This document shows positions 1 through 7,605 of a stretch of 64,000 nt of DNA, piece by piece. Each line of letters begins with the position of its first letter. Position 1 is the stretch's first letter. This stretch comes from Microbacterium sp. SORGH_AS_1204 (GTDB lineage Bacteria > Actinomycetota > Actinomycetes > Actinomycetales > Microbacteriaceae), in NCBI RefSeq assembly GCF_030818935.1, contig NZ_JAUTBD010000001.1, positions 620,001-684,000 of the forward strand, in the 5' to 3' direction. Under the pieces are notes generated by a model that saw only the letters and a list, made by a program, of their open reading frames with translations, ran no database searches and was not told where the DNA came from. A program made the position numbers and the translations under genes.

Positions 1-1217
1 CCAAGGCCTCCACGGTCGGCAAGATCGGCGGTCTGGCGATGGTCTACTTCCTGATCATGTCGTCGTTCGCCCTGATCATCGGCCTCATCGTCGGCAACAT
101 CATCCACCCCGGCGAGGGTCTGAACATCGCCGGCGCCACCTACGAGTCGTCGTCCGAGCCGACCACCACGCAGGACTTCATCCTCGGCATCATCCCGACC
201 ACGTTCTTCTCGGCCTTCACCGGCGGCAGCATCCTCCAGGTGCTCTTCATCGCCCTGCTCGTCGGCTTCGCCCTGCAGCGCATGGGCGAGCGCGGCGCGC
301 AGATGGTCGACGCGATCCGCAACTTCCAGGTGCTCGTCTTCCGCATCCTCGGGATGATCCTGTGGCTCGCCCCGATCGGTGCGTTCGGTGCGATCGCCGC
401 CGTCGTCGGTAAGACCGGCTTCGCCGCCGTCATCAGCCTCGGCATCCTGATGGGCGCGTTCTACCTCACGTGCTTCGTCTTCATCGTCGGCGTCCTCGGA
501 ACGCTGCTCTACGCCGTGACCCGCGTCAACATCTTCACGCTCATGAAGTACCTCGGCCGCGAGTACCTGCTCATCGTCGGCACCTCCTCGTCCGAGGCGG
601 CCCTGCCCCGCCTCATCGCCAAGATGGAGCACCTGGGCGTGTCGAAGCCCGTCGTGGGCATCACCGTCCCCACCGGCTACTCGTTCAACCTCGACGGCAC
701 CGCGATCTACCTGACCATGGCGTCGCTGTTCATCGCCTCGGCCATGGGCTCGCCGATGTCGATCCCCGAGCAGATCGGTCTCATGATCTTCATGATCATT
801 GCCTCCAAGGGTGCGGCAGGCGTGACCGGTGCAGGTCTTGCGACCCTCGCCGGTGGCCTCTCGGCCTACCGCCCCGACCTGGTCAACGGCGTCGGCGTCA
901 TCGTCGGCATCGACCGCTTCATGTCGGAGGCCCGCGCCGTCACCAACTTCACGGGCAACGCCGTGGCCACCATGCTCATCGGCGCCTGGACCAAGGAGTA
1001 CGACGGCCAGCGCGTTCGCGAGGTGCTCGCCGGCAACATCCCGTTCGATGAGAACCTGCTCACCGGTGACGACCACGGCTCGGTCAACACGGCGGCGGAT
1101 GCCAAGGAGCTCGCCTCGGCAGAGGTCGGCACCGGCCCGGCCACCGTCGACACCGACACGCTCGACGCCTTCCGTGCCAAGGCGGAGGCGGAGGCGGCGG
1201 CTCGGAGCCGTTCGTGA
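1..1217 (+). CDS. Dicarboxylate/cation symporter (DAACS family), 5' end cut off
   Basis: Secondary transporter of the inner membrane that takes up C4-dicarboxylates or acidic amino acids with Na+ or H+. The open frame runs in from the left edge, so the true start lies outside the window and roughly the first 80-90 residues of a usual 440-470-residue protein are missing. Visible family marks are the re-entrant loop motif SSSEAALPRL and, further on, the substrate-binding stretch GYSFNLDGTAIYLT, with hydrophobic segments between them. The C-terminal 60 residues are hydrophilic and Ala/Glu-rich. The stop codon overlaps the GTG start of the next gene by four bases, so the two are almost surely translated from one transcript. 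DctA or GltP cannot be told apart from this fragment. Confidence 0.9.
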   Translation, partial: KASTVGKIGGLAMVYFLIMSSFALIIGLIVGNIIHPGEGLNIAGATYESSSEPTTTQDFILGIIPTTFFSAFTGGSILQVLFIALLVGFALQRMGERGAQMVDAIRNFQVLVFRILGMILWLAPIGAFGAIAAVVGKTGFAAVISLGILMGAFYLTCFVFIVGVLGTLLYAVTRVNIFTLMKYLGREYLLIVGTSSSEAALPRLIAKMEHLGVSKPVVGITVPTGYSFNLDGTAIYLTMASLFIASAMGSPMSIPEQIGLMIFMIIASKGAAGVTGAGLATLAGGLSAYRPDLVNGVGVIVGIDRFMSEARAVTNFTGNAVATMLIGAWTKEYDGQRVREVLAGNIPFDENLLTGDDHGSVNTAADAKELASAEVGTGPATVDTDTLDAFRAKAEAEAAARSRS

Positions 1218-2044
1218 CCATCGCGCACACCCCGGCGGGGGCGGCTTCGGCCGCCCCCGCCCCCGCGCGTGTGGACCTCGCCCGCACGTGGATGCTCCGC
1301 TCGCCACTGGCCGGCGGCCTCGACACCGCGGCCGACGTGCTCGTGCTCGACTTGGAGGACGGCCTCCCCGCCGGCCGTAAGGCGGAGGGGAGGGAGCGGG
1401 CCCGCCGCGCCGCCGCCGAGTCGCCGGTGTGGTTGCGCATCAGCGCCGCGGGAACCCGCGACGGCGAGCTCGACCTCGCCCTCGGCCGCGAGCTCGACGA
1501 CCGTCTTGCAGGGGTCGTGCTGGCCATGTGCGCCGGCCCCGACGACGTCGCCCATGTGGCGGCATCCCTTGCTTCGGGCACCCCGATCGTGGCGATGGTC
1601 GAGTCGGCCGCGGCGCTGCTCGCCGCCCCCGCGATCGCCGCGCACCCGGCGACCCGCCGTCTCGCCTTCGGGACCGGCGACTTCCGTCGCGACACCGGCA
1701 TGTCGGCCGAGCGCATCGCGCTGTCATGGCCGCGCGCGCAGCTCGTGGTGGCTTCGGCCGCCGCCGGCATCGCCGGTCCCGTCGACGGCCCCTGCGGTCC
1801 GGTCGATCAGGCGCGGGATGCCGCGATGCACGCGGTCTCGATGGGCTTCACTGGCACGCTCGCCCTGCAGGATGCCGCGATCGCCGGCGCTCACGCGGGC
1901 TATACCCCGTCGCCCGCCGAGGTGGACGCTGCGCGGTCGCTGCTGTCGGCGACGCCCGACGGTCCGGTCGACGGCTCCTACGCGCCGACCCTGGCCCGCG
2001 CGCGTGCACTGGTCGAACGCGCCGAGGCGCTCGCCGCCCTCTGA
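1214..2044 (+). CDS. CitE-like HpcH/HpaI aldolase/citrate lyase family protein
   Basis: 276 residues in the size range of stand-alone CitE-like enzymes, TIM-barrel lyases or thioesterases acting on citramalyl-, malyl- or related CoA esters. Family marks are the early WMLRSPLAG segment, VLDLEDGLP (acidic Mg2+ ligands), the MVESAAALLAAP strand with a conserved Glu, and FGTGDFRRDTGM in place of the usual FGxxDLxxD. The GTG start overlaps the stop of the upstream symporter. The pairing suggests uptake followed by breakdown of a carboxylic acid, but the substrate is not visible. It is Ala-rich and slightly divergent, so the exact reaction is open. Confidence 0.82.
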   Translation: MTIAHTPAGAASAAPAPARVDLARTWMLRSPLAGGLDTAADVLVLDLEDGLPAGRKAEGRERARRAAAESPVWLRISAAGTRDGELDLALGRELDDRLAGVVLAMCAGPDDVAHVAASLASGTPIVAMVESAAALLAAPAIAAHPATRRLAFGTGDFRRDTGMSAERIALSWPRAQLVVASAAAGIAGPVDGPCGPVDQARDAAMHAVSMGFTGTLALQDAAIAGAHAGYTPSPAEVDAARSLLSATPDGPVDGSYAPTLARARALVERAEALAAL

Positions 2045-2114
2045 GGTGTGCTCCGACCGCGCAGCCCGCCCGCGCGCCCCATGGGTCATGCGAGAGCGGC
2101 CGCGAGCGTCGACG

Positions 2115-2321
2115 TCAATCTCCGTCTGCCGGCTCCGTCGTGGACGACGCGGTCACCGCTTCGAGCGTCTGACGCTCGCCGGAGAGGAGTTCGAGTACCA
2201 ACTCCGCGATCCGGAGCGGGCAGCGGAACTCACGGAACGCATATGAGAAGCCGAGATGATCTCGGATGGTGACATCGACTGCTGCGTACCCGCTGGGCAA
2301 GGGAGATGAGTCGGGGGCCAT
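2115..2321 (-). CDS. Small protein of unknown function
   Basis: 68 residues from an ATG at 2321. The middle (GYAAVDVTIRDHLGFSYAF, then a Leu-rich helix RIAELVLELLSGE) looks like a folded mixed alpha/beta protein. I recognise no family. An in-frame GTG six bases upstream and an ATG at 2378 are alternatives, but the latter lies inside palindrome A and is unlikely to be translated. A promoter fits just upstream on this strand: -35 TTGCAA (2383-2388), a 16-bp spacer holding palindrome A, and -10 TATCGT (2361-2366). It is divergent from the 125-residue gene at 2525. Confidence 0.5.
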   Translation of the reverse strand: MAPDSSPLPSGYAAVDVTIRDHLGFSYAFREFRCPLRIAELVLELLSGERQTLEAVTASSTTEPADGD

Positions 2322-2365
2322 GTTCACTCGATAAGCCTCGATAACCTGCGCATGATCGCGACGAT

Positions 2366-2381
2366 ACCATGTATGCATGGT
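2366..2381. promoter_or_regulatory. Palindrome A, operator-like (ACCATGTATGCATGGT)
   Basis: A 16-bp inverted repeat, ACCATG-N4-CATGGT. Read on the minus strand it is preceded by TTGCAA and followed by TATCGT, so it occupies the spacer of a promoter for the small gene at 2115-2321. Binding of a dimeric regulator there would block that promoter. Four more copies lie within 2.3 kb. Confidence 0.65.
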
Positions 2382-2444
2382 TTTGCAATGCCGCCAGGTG
2401 ACTCCTCGACGTCCGCGAAAGGCGTCTTGATCGGCGCATGCAAA

Positions 2445-2460
2445 ACCATGTATGCATGGT
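2445..2460. promoter_or_regulatory. Palindrome B, operator-like (ACCATGTATGCATGGT)
   Basis: The same 16-mer as palindrome A. With its flanks (TGCAAA before, GGTA after) it is an inverted copy of the A promoter core, facing right. ATGCAA (2438-2443) and TACGTT (2460-2465) bracket it with a 16-bp spacer, giving a promoter for the gene at 2525. A and B therefore form a divergent promoter pair with identical architecture. Confidence 0.65.
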
Positions 2461-2524
2461 ACGTTAGTTTCGCCCGGGGGCGCGACGTAAAGACGCCGAT
2501 CCGCGCGTACGGAAAGAGGGCGGC

Positions 2525-2902
2525 ATGTTCAAGCAATCGGTTCGGGCCACGCTGACGGGGCGGCGCGTCACTCACGTCTACGCGGAATGGGGATGGACGC
2601 GATGCTCGGAGAAAGTCCATCTGACACGGGTCCACGAAGTGTCCGACGATCTCGACGTCGCGCACAGAAGCGAAGTGACCAGTGTGCCGGCGACTGAGAG
2701 GATCGTGGGCGGAAAGGGTGACGGCGAGGCGGCATTGACGGTTGACCTGGCGCTCGGGTTGGAGTGGAAGAGGGGGGAGACATGGGTGTGGATCTCTCCG
2801 GAGGATGACGTGACTCGCGGCCTCGTGCTCAGCGTGGAGAGCGCGAATCGACTCTGCCGAGCGCTCTCGACGCTTCTCGCATCGTCCGTTCAGTCCCCCT
2901 GA
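2525..2902 (+). CDS. Hypothetical protein, 125 residues
   Basis: Starts at an ATG preceded by a good ribosome-binding site (GGAAAGAGG, five bases before the start). The C-terminal half, with ALGLEWKRGETWVWISPEDD and then VLSVESANRLCRALSTLLAS, reads as a strand-turn-strand followed by an amphipathic helix and looks like genuine protein. No signal peptide or membrane segment. No family recognised. It is expressed divergently from 2115-2321 through the palindrome pair, and its 3' end overlaps the 3' end of the XRE regulator gene by 13 bases. Confidence 0.6.
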   Translation: MFKQSVRATLTGRRVTHVYAEWGWTRCSEKVHLTRVHEVSDDLDVAHRSEVTSVPATERIVGGKGDGEAALTVDLALGLEWKRGETWVWISPEDDVTRGLVLSVESANRLCRALSTLLASSVQSP

Positions 2903-3204
2903 CGTGAGTGGCCGTGGGTGCGGGAGGTGATCATCCCGACCAACGCGAAGGAGGGTGGCGGCAGGAGATGGGTGATGTCGACGCGGAGAACCACGGCCAA
3001 AGAGACGAGTGTTTGAAGGCGCGGATTCGCCGGCGTGCCGGGATTTGATTCGCCGTTCTCGAGCTTCTGATACGTGAATGTCGATATTCGCGCATCATGC
3101 GCGACTTGTTCCTGTGTCAGTCCGGCATCGATTCGCGCCGTTTGCAGATTTCTGCCCAGTTTCCGGGAGTAATCCGCCCACGGTGTCTGCGGATCAGTGC
3201 TCAC
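2890..3204 (-). CDS. XRE-family helix-turn-helix transcriptional regulator
   Basis: 104 residues from a GTG start (GGGGGCG a few bases upstream). Residues about 13-72 form a Cro/C1-type domain: LGRNLQTARIDAGLTQEQVA, then STFTYQKLENGES as recognition helix region, then GTPANPRLQTLVSLAVVL. The C-terminal tail is short and has no sensor domain, so it probably acts as a simple dimeric repressor. It is the only DNA-binding protein in this patch and the natural candidate to bind the five ACCATG-N4-CATGGT palindromes, although no sequence evidence links it to them directly. It lies about 100 bp downstream of the small ORF at 3308-3499, in the same orientation. Confidence 0.8.
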   Translation of the reverse strand: MSTDPQTPWADYSRKLGRNLQTARIDAGLTQEQVAHDARISTFTYQKLENGESNPGTPANPRLQTLVSLAVVLRVDITHLLPPPSFALVGMITSRTHGHSRQGD

Positions 3205-3307
3205 TGAATCGCCCCCGTGATGTCGGTGTCGGTCGGTCGGTCCGGGGGCACCTGATTTTTCATGCGAAAGACTCTACTGGCGTTGTCTGACGAGAGCTCG
3301 CGCATAG

Positions 3308-3499
3308 TCATGGCATGTACGAGCGCAGCGCCCGGGCGGCTCGGGGCAACATGTAGGAGGCGTACTCGCTGCTCAACTCGGAAATCACGCACGGCTCGAC
3401 ATTCGTTATGTGCGCGGCTTGTTCGAGCGTCACCGATCCGGCCATGTACAACATTGTCTGCGTGAGGAGAGTCGTTATTGTCGTGGCTTGCGATGTCAT
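3308..3499 (-). CDS. Possible small peptide gene, 63 residues
   Basis: An ATG at 3499 follows a good Shine-Dalgarno sequence (AGAGGAC, about nine bases ahead). The product is Thr/Leu/Met-rich at the N-terminus (TTITTLLTQTMLYMAG), then TLEQAAHITNVEPCVISEL and an Arg-containing tail, with a single Cys. It could be a secreted or modified peptide, a leader, or a spurious ORF. No family recognised. Palindrome C lies about 115 bp upstream, and the XRE gene follows on the same strand, so the two may be cotranscribed. Confidence 0.4.
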   Translation of the reverse strand: MTSQATTITTLLTQTMLYMAGSVTLEQAAHITNVEPCVISELSSEYASYMLPRAARALRSYMP

Positions 3500-3612
3500 G
3501 ATCATTGTCCTCTTCGACCCGAACCTCTGTGCGCGACTCCGGCCGTGATTGCGGTGACAGTCCGTCTGTGATGAATGGACGCTTTTTCAAAATCCAACGA
3601 TGCTCGATGTCT

Positions 3613-3628
3613 ACCATGTAGACATGGT
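3613..3628. promoter_or_regulatory. Palindrome C, operator-like (ACCATGTAGACATGGT)
   Basis: Third copy of the ACCATG-N4-CATGGT palindrome, with AAA adjoining it on the minus strand as in copies A and B. It sits upstream of the minus-strand peptide ORF and the XRE gene, as expected for autoregulation. The promoter hexamers around it are poor (CTCTAA and TAGACA). Confidence 0.55.
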
Positions 3629-3635
3629 TTTAGAG

Positions 3636-4095
3636 CGGGTATTCCGCCTGGTCGTGGGGGTTATTCATGCGTGCGGCGCCCTTGGTTTGCACGCAGTGGA
3701 GAAGTGTGAGACGTCGTCACTCTCTCGGGCGATGAGATGCGAGTCGCAGGGGGCTGCGAACGCATCGATATTCCCACGGACATCTGCGGACGACGACGCG
3801 TATCGACGGTCGGAGACGGCATGGGGTGCTCGCGAGGCCGGCGCCTCGATCTCCCTGCTGAGCGAATGAGTGAGGCGGGGGCGAGTCAAGAGAGCAGTCG
3901 CGTCGAAACCATGTAAACATGGTTTTTCTGCTATCGTGGTGACGCGCCGGAGACTTCCCCGCTGCGTGCGTGCGTGCGTCGTTTCAGGCGTGCGCGGCCC
4001 CCTGCTCTGTCGTGCCTTCCGCTGGGCGTGGCAGGCCAGGGGGTCATCCGCGCGCGGAGTGCCGACGCTGCGCTGCGTCGATGTCACGCGCGCGC
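3636..4095. other. No convincing gene; contains palindrome D
   Basis: About 460 bases with open frames in several phases, but none with a good start, ribosome site and protein-like composition. The best coding-like stretch is on the minus strand at 3665-3900, and it has no credible start codon. This may be decayed coding sequence. Confidence 0.4.
3908..3923. promoter_or_regulatory. Palindrome D, operator-like (ACCATGTAAACATGGT)
   Basis: Fourth copy, with A/T flanks extending the symmetry to AAACCATG-N4-CATGGTTT (3906-3925). No clear gene starts next to it on either strand. It may be a second operator for DNA looping or the remnant of a promoter whose gene has decayed. Confidence 0.5.
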
Positions 4096-4581
4096 TCAGC
4101 TCGGCCACGGCAAGGCGCGAGTGTTCGCGTGCGTTGCGGGGTCGTCGTCGGTGCCGGTCGAGCGGGGCAGTGCCGTGGTGATCTCGATGTGCCATCCGTC
4201 TGCGTCGAGGAACCATGGTGACGTCTCGCCGTGGCGACTCAGGCCCATGGCGTCGGCCCAGGCGGCGACGCTCCGCCGCCGGTCCGCGCGAGACCCTGCC
4301 GCGAAACCTTCGATGGTCTCGCAGCCGTCCTGGTGCGCGACGCGCCACTGCAGGGGAGGCAGGCCCTGGGGGTGTCCCCACTCGTTCAGCGCCGCGCCGA
4401 TCGCGCGCGCGATCACGGCATCGATCGCGATGGCTGCGGCCAGGGAGCGGGATCGCGATCCCACGACGGCGAAGCCGTTCTCAGCCGCGTCGATCGTGTT
4501 GCGCGGGTGCGATGTCGGAGCGGTGGCCGTCAGGGGGGCAGTGGGGAGGGGGGGATGCTCTCGCCGTCGGCTTTCGGTCAT
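4096..4581 (-). CDS. Hypothetical protein, 161 residues, possibly leaderless
   Basis: The ATG at 4581 lies two bases beyond palindrome E. There is no room for a Shine-Dalgarno sequence. TAAACA inside the palindrome sits at -12 to -7 relative to the ATG, which suits a leaderless transcript. The N-terminal 35 residues are low-complexity. The rest looks folded, with ARAIGAALNEWGHPQGLPPLQW, a helix RADRRRSVAAWADAMGLSRH, and PWFLDADGWHIEITTALP. I cannot assign a family. The function is unknown. Confidence 0.5.
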   Translation of the reverse strand: MTESRRREHPPLPTAPLTATAPTSHPRNTIDAAENGFAVVGSRSRSLAAAIAIDAVIARAIGAALNEWGHPQGLPPLQWRVAHQDGCETIEGFAAGSRADRRRSVAAWADAMGLSRHGETSPWFLDADGWHIEITTALPRSTGTDDDPATHANTRALPWPS

Positions 4582-4583
4582 GT

Positions 4584-4599
4584 GCCATGTTTACATGGT
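4584..4599. promoter_or_regulatory. Palindrome E, operator-like (GCCATGTTTACATGGT)
   Basis: Fifth copy, with one mismatch at its left edge and AAAA adjoining it on the minus strand. It overlaps the presumed -10 region of the 161-residue gene, so a bound regulator should shut that gene off. Confidence 0.6.
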
Positions 4600-4709
4600 T
4601 TTCACTTCGCGGGAAACAGCATTCGCGACAGTGAGCCGCGCTCGGTCACCTGGTGCGTTTCGCCCAGTCGCCTCGTGGGCACTTCCCCGGCAGGTCCCGT
4701 CTCAGGACG

Positions 4710-5363
4710 TCATCGGCTCCGCCCGAGAAGACGGCGTATCGCCGATTCCGACGGAACCGCCGCGGACTCCGCCCGCGCCCGCCCGAACCAGCGCCGCCGG
4801 CGCCTGACCGGCTCCTCCACCGACGCCGCCGCCTCGCGCGCCCGCCGTCGCTCCGTCCACGCTGCGACCTCGGCATCCACGTCGACCGTCGGCGTGACCA
4901 CCGGGGGCCCGCCGAGCAGCTGCCGCCGTGCCTCGATGACCCGGCGGTTGAAATCCTCCACCGCCTCGCGCACCTCGGCCTCGCGCGGGATGGCATCCAA
5001 TCGCTCCGCCAGTTCCGCGTGCTCGACGCGCAGCGTGAGCGCCGGCGGACCGAGCCCGGTGAGCTTCTCCGTCTCGATCTTGCGGCGGATCCACCAGTCG
5101 GGGTCGTGCGACGACCCGAGATCGGGGAGGGGTTTGCCGGCCCCGGGCAGGTCGTCGAACTCGCCGCGGCGGATGGCCTGCTGAATGGCGGTCTCGACGA
5201 ACGCCGCACGCTCGGCGGCGGTGGACCCGCGCTCGGGGGCCGATCGCGCACCGCGTGCCGACCCCTGGACACCCGGTTCCTCGGATGCCGGGGCGAGCCC
5301 GGCCGCGCGCAGCTCGCGATCGAGCCGGTAGCGCTCCGCCGCCTGACGCGGATCCTCGCTCAT
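4710..5363 (-). CDS. DUF1992 domain protein (DnaJC28-like conserved domain)
   Basis: 217 residues. The DUF1992 core is clear at about residues 45-115: a helix ending in IQQAIRRGEFDDLPGAGKPL, then DPDWWIRRKIE, the hallmark 'reduce-to-xxLPGxGKPL' arrangement. The rest is charged, with an Arg-rich end. The family is also found as a domain of eukaryotic DNAJC28; its biochemical role is unknown. The ATG at 5363 overlaps the stop of the upstream MpaB-family gene (ATGA), so the two are translationally coupled. Confidence 0.85.
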   Translation of the reverse strand: MSEDPRQAAERYRLDRELRAAGLAPASEEPGVQGSARGARSAPERGSTAAERAAFVETAIQQAIRRGEFDDLPGAGKPLPDLGSSHDPDWWIRRKIETEKLTGLGPPALTLRVEHAELAERLDAIPREAEVREAVEDFNRRVIEARRQLLGGPPVVTPTVDVDAEVAAWTERRRAREAAASVEEPVRRRRRWFGRARAESAAVPSESAIRRLLGRSR

Positions 5364-6283
5364 GCCGCCTCCCGCTCCACCCTCCGCAGTCGCTCGCGCG
5401 CCATGTCCTGCGCGCGCGGTCCCGCCCCCAGCGCCCGTTCCGTGATGCGCAGGACGACCCGCGTCAGCGCGAGCACGGGGAGCGGCCACCGGCGCACGCC
5501 GAGCATCTTGCGGTATCGGCGGGGGATGGTCGCCACGGCCGCCGCGAACAGCACCCGATAGGCCAGGCCCATCGCGCCCGGGAACGGGGGCGTGCGCAGG
5601 AACCTCACCACGTCGTCGACGCGTTCGCCGCCGCGCAGCTCCCCGCGCGCGTAGAACCCGTCGATCTCGCCCCGCAGGTCGGCGCGGGTGAGCGGCGGGT
5701 CGACGACGCGCATCAGGCGCCCCGCCGTCGCCCAGTCGGCGACGTAGGCGTCGGGCCCGCCGGGGATGGGTTTGCCCGACGCCTCGTGCCCGGCGAGGAA
5801 GGCGTCGGTGAAGGCGAGGTGCACCCACCGCACCAGATCGGCGGCTTCCGCCGTGTACGTCCGCTCGGAGCCGTCACCGGCCCGGTACTCGCCCTTCACG
5901 CGTTGGTGGAAGCGCCCGACTCGCCGGATTTCGGCATCCGCCTGCGTCGTCGAACCGTAGGTCAGGGTGATGACCCAGCGCACCGTGCCGGTCAGGCGGC
6001 CGATGGGGTCTTCGCGATAGCGCGACCAGTCGTGCACGCCCGCGAGCGCTCCGGGGTGCAGCGCCTGCAGGAGGAGGGCCCGGATGCCGGCCACCAGCGT
6101 GCCCATTCCGGCGTGCACCGTCCATGCGGGACCGTTCTCGACGAAGTACCCGGTGTCGTCGCCCTCGGCGATGGCCCGGACGTACGGGGCCATGCCGGTC
6201 GGATCGCCCGCGAGGGCCACGAGGATCTTGCCGCGAAACGACCGGATCCAGTCCGGGACAGCGGAGGAGGGGGCGTCTGTCAC
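5360..6283 (-). CDS. Oxygenase MpaB family protein (DUF2236)
   Basis: 307 residues. The family contains haem-dependent oxygenase-like proteins related to latex-clearing protein and MpaB. Marks seen are the early GDPTGMAPYVRAIAEGDD, LLLQALHPGALAGVHDWSRYREDPIGR (with the conserved His and Arg), and LVRWVHLAFTDAFLAGHE in the middle. No signal peptide. It is the first gene of a two-gene unit with DUF1992. The substrate is unknown; polyketide, rubber or lipid oxidation cannot be decided. Confidence 0.85.
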   Translation of the reverse strand: MTDAPSSAVPDWIRSFRGKILVALAGDPTGMAPYVRAIAEGDDTGYFVENGPAWTVHAGMGTLVAGIRALLLQALHPGALAGVHDWSRYREDPIGRLTGTVRWVITLTYGSTTQADAEIRRVGRFHQRVKGEYRAGDGSERTYTAEAADLVRWVHLAFTDAFLAGHEASGKPIPGGPDAYVADWATAGRLMRVVDPPLTRADLRGEIDGFYARGELRGGERVDDVVRFLRTPPFPGAMGLAYRVLFAAAVATIPRRYRKMLGVRRWPLPVLALTRVVLRITERALGAGPRAQDMARERLRRVEREAA

Positions 6284-6354
6284 TGTTCCAGCGTGCCACC
6301 GTCTGAGCGCCCGGGCGCCGGGAATACCTCGGTCATGGAGGTCTTTCGGTCGGA

Positions 6355-6885
6355 TCAGTGACCGTCGTGCGTGATGACCGGCACGGTGCCGTCGTCTCGC
6401 AGCAGGACCGCGTTCTGTGTTGCGCCGAGAGCGGGCGTGACGACGACGGCGATGACGGCGGCGGCGACGAGAAGGCCGACGACGCTCATGGGCTGCGCGG
6501 ACCGTGCAGGCGCTTCATCGCGTCGCATCCGGCGCACGTGCGCTGCCGCGACGGCGCCGACGACGACGAGGAGGAGGGATGCCGCGGCGGCGCCCATGAT
6601 GCTCGTGTGCGCGGGGTCCGCGAAGACGAGGGCGCCGATCACGACGAGGGTCGCCAGCGACCCGCCGAGGACCGTGCGCGGCAGCACGAAGCGGCCGGTG
6701 GCCAGCGCTGCGCCGCCCCAGAGGAGCATCGCGAGTCCGAGCGCCACCATCCCGGTTCCGAGGCCGATGGTGACGGCCTCGGAACCGGGGCGGACGATCG
6801 CGCCCGCACCCAGGGCTGCGGCGATCAGGCCGGCCCCCCATGCGGACACGGAGGGCCACGACCGCGTGAAGGTCGCGGCGGTCAC
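6355..6885 (-). CDS. Integral membrane protein of unknown function
   Basis: From a GTG at 6885 it encodes 176 residues with about four or five hydrophobic segments (for example LIAAALGAGAIV, VALGLAMLLWGG, LATLVVIGALVFA, AAASLLLVVVGAVAAA, VVGLLVAAAVIAVVV), and a basic loop HVRRMRRDE before the last. It follows the DUF4383 gene, whose stop is two bases upstream of this GTG, so they form an operon. An in-frame ATG at 6936 would overlap the upstream gene and is less likely. No family recognised. Confidence 0.65.
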   Translation of the reverse strand: MTAATFTRSWPSVSAWGAGLIAAALGAGAIVRPGSEAVTIGLGTGMVALGLAMLLWGGAALATGRFVLPRTVLGGSLATLVVIGALVFADPAHTSIMGAAAASLLLVVVGAVAAAHVRRMRRDEAPARSAQPMSVVGLLVAAAVIAVVVTPALGATQNAVLLRDDGTVPVITHDGH

Positions 6886-6886
6886 C

Positions 6887-7297
6887 TCACACCGCCGCGG
6901 TGCGCGGGATGCTGCGCTCGGTGCCGAGGCCGACACCCAGCAGCACGACGGCGCTGGCGAGGTGCAGGAAGTGGTCGGGCACGTTCAGCGCGAGGATGTT
7001 GGCCGGGGTGTCGACGAGGAAGAAGCCGACGATGCCGAGCAGAAGGTAGACCGCACCGACGGTGGTGTTGACGCCCTTGGCGGCACGAGCGTTCGCGAGA
7101 CCGGCGACCAGCAGCGCTCCGCCGATCAAAAGGTGCGCGATGTTGTGCAGCGGGTTGACCTCGAAGATGCCTAGCAGCAGACCGCCGTCGGTGGCGATGA
7201 AACCGACACCGCCGGTGACGGCGAAGCCGAGCAGTCCGACGAGCAGGTAGACAGCGCCGAAGACGGTGGCCACGAGGCGATTGGGTGATGAGCTCAT
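6887..7297 (-). CDS. DUF4383 membrane protein
   Basis: 136 residues from an ATG with a strong ribosome site (GGGAGG, six bases ahead). Four hydrophobic segments, with NPLHNIAHLLIGGALL in the middle and NVPDHFLHLASAVVLLGVG at the end. The HNIxH and DHxLH pattern in helices two and four is typical of DUF4383. These are common in actinobacteria and their role is unknown. It heads a two-gene unit with the membrane protein 6355-6885. Confidence 0.85.
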   Translation of the reverse strand: MSSSPNRLVATVFGAVYLLVGLLGFAVTGGVGFIATDGGLLLGIFEVNPLHNIAHLLIGGALLVAGLANARAAKGVNTTVGAVYLLLGIVGFFLVDTPANILALNVPDHFLHLASAVVLLGVGLGTERSIPRTAAV

Positions 7298-7605
7298 GAT
7301 GAACCTCCCAGTGTGTTGGCAGCGACCGTCCGGCCGCCTTTCCACATCTTCGGAGGAATGCCGGAGATCGGATTGGGCTTTGCGCCATACCGGACGCATC
7401 CGGTAGAACCCCGGCCCGAGCCGGGTGTCAGGGCATCCGCGATCGCGCACGTCGACGCGCGGGCCCGGAAACGACAGAAGGCCCCCGAGTACTCTCCGAG
7501 GCCCTCCGCAACGAGACCGACGCTAGAGCGAGCCCCCTGCCCCACGGTGGGGCTTGCGCTTCAGCCGGCGTTCACCTACCCGGTCGCCGCGGGCACGGCT
7601 CGTCG
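7298..7605. other. Intergenic region, 308 bases
   Basis: It separates the DUF4383 gene from the 3' end of the enoyl-CoA hydratase gene. It holds a terminator-like hairpin at 7528-7557 and must carry the promoter of the DUF4383 unit, which I could not pinpoint. No gene seen. Confidence 0.4.
7528..7557 (-). terminator. Hairpin downstream of the enoyl-CoA hydratase gene
   Basis: GCGAGCCCC (7528-7536) pairs with GGGGCTTGC (7549-7557) over nine positions with one G-T pair. It lies about 50 bases past the stop of the minus-strand hydratase. There is no long U-run, as is common in high-GC actinobacteria. Confidence 0.45.

Larger units (their letters stand above)
2045..4640. other. A/T-richer accessory patch with five palindromes
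   Basis: This stretch differs from both flanks. It has more A/T, less biased third codon positions, only short unknown genes and one XRE regulator. It lacks the heptamer GGATGCC/GGCATCC that recurs about every kilobase in the flanking genes (none seen between about 1.87 and 4.98 kb). No integrase, transposase, tRNA edge or flanking repeat was found, so it looks like an old insertion or a fast-evolving spacer rather than an intact mobile element. Confidence 0.55.

Noticed and set aside
3201..3617. 138-residue minus-strand frame near palindrome C
   Set aside because: Composition is shadow-like; the alternative frame at 3308-3499 has the better ribosome site.
2230..4634. ORFs beginning MHTW or MFTW at the palindromes
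   Set aside because: The shared start is just the translated palindrome (CCATGCAT..); the rest of these frames has no protein-like pattern.
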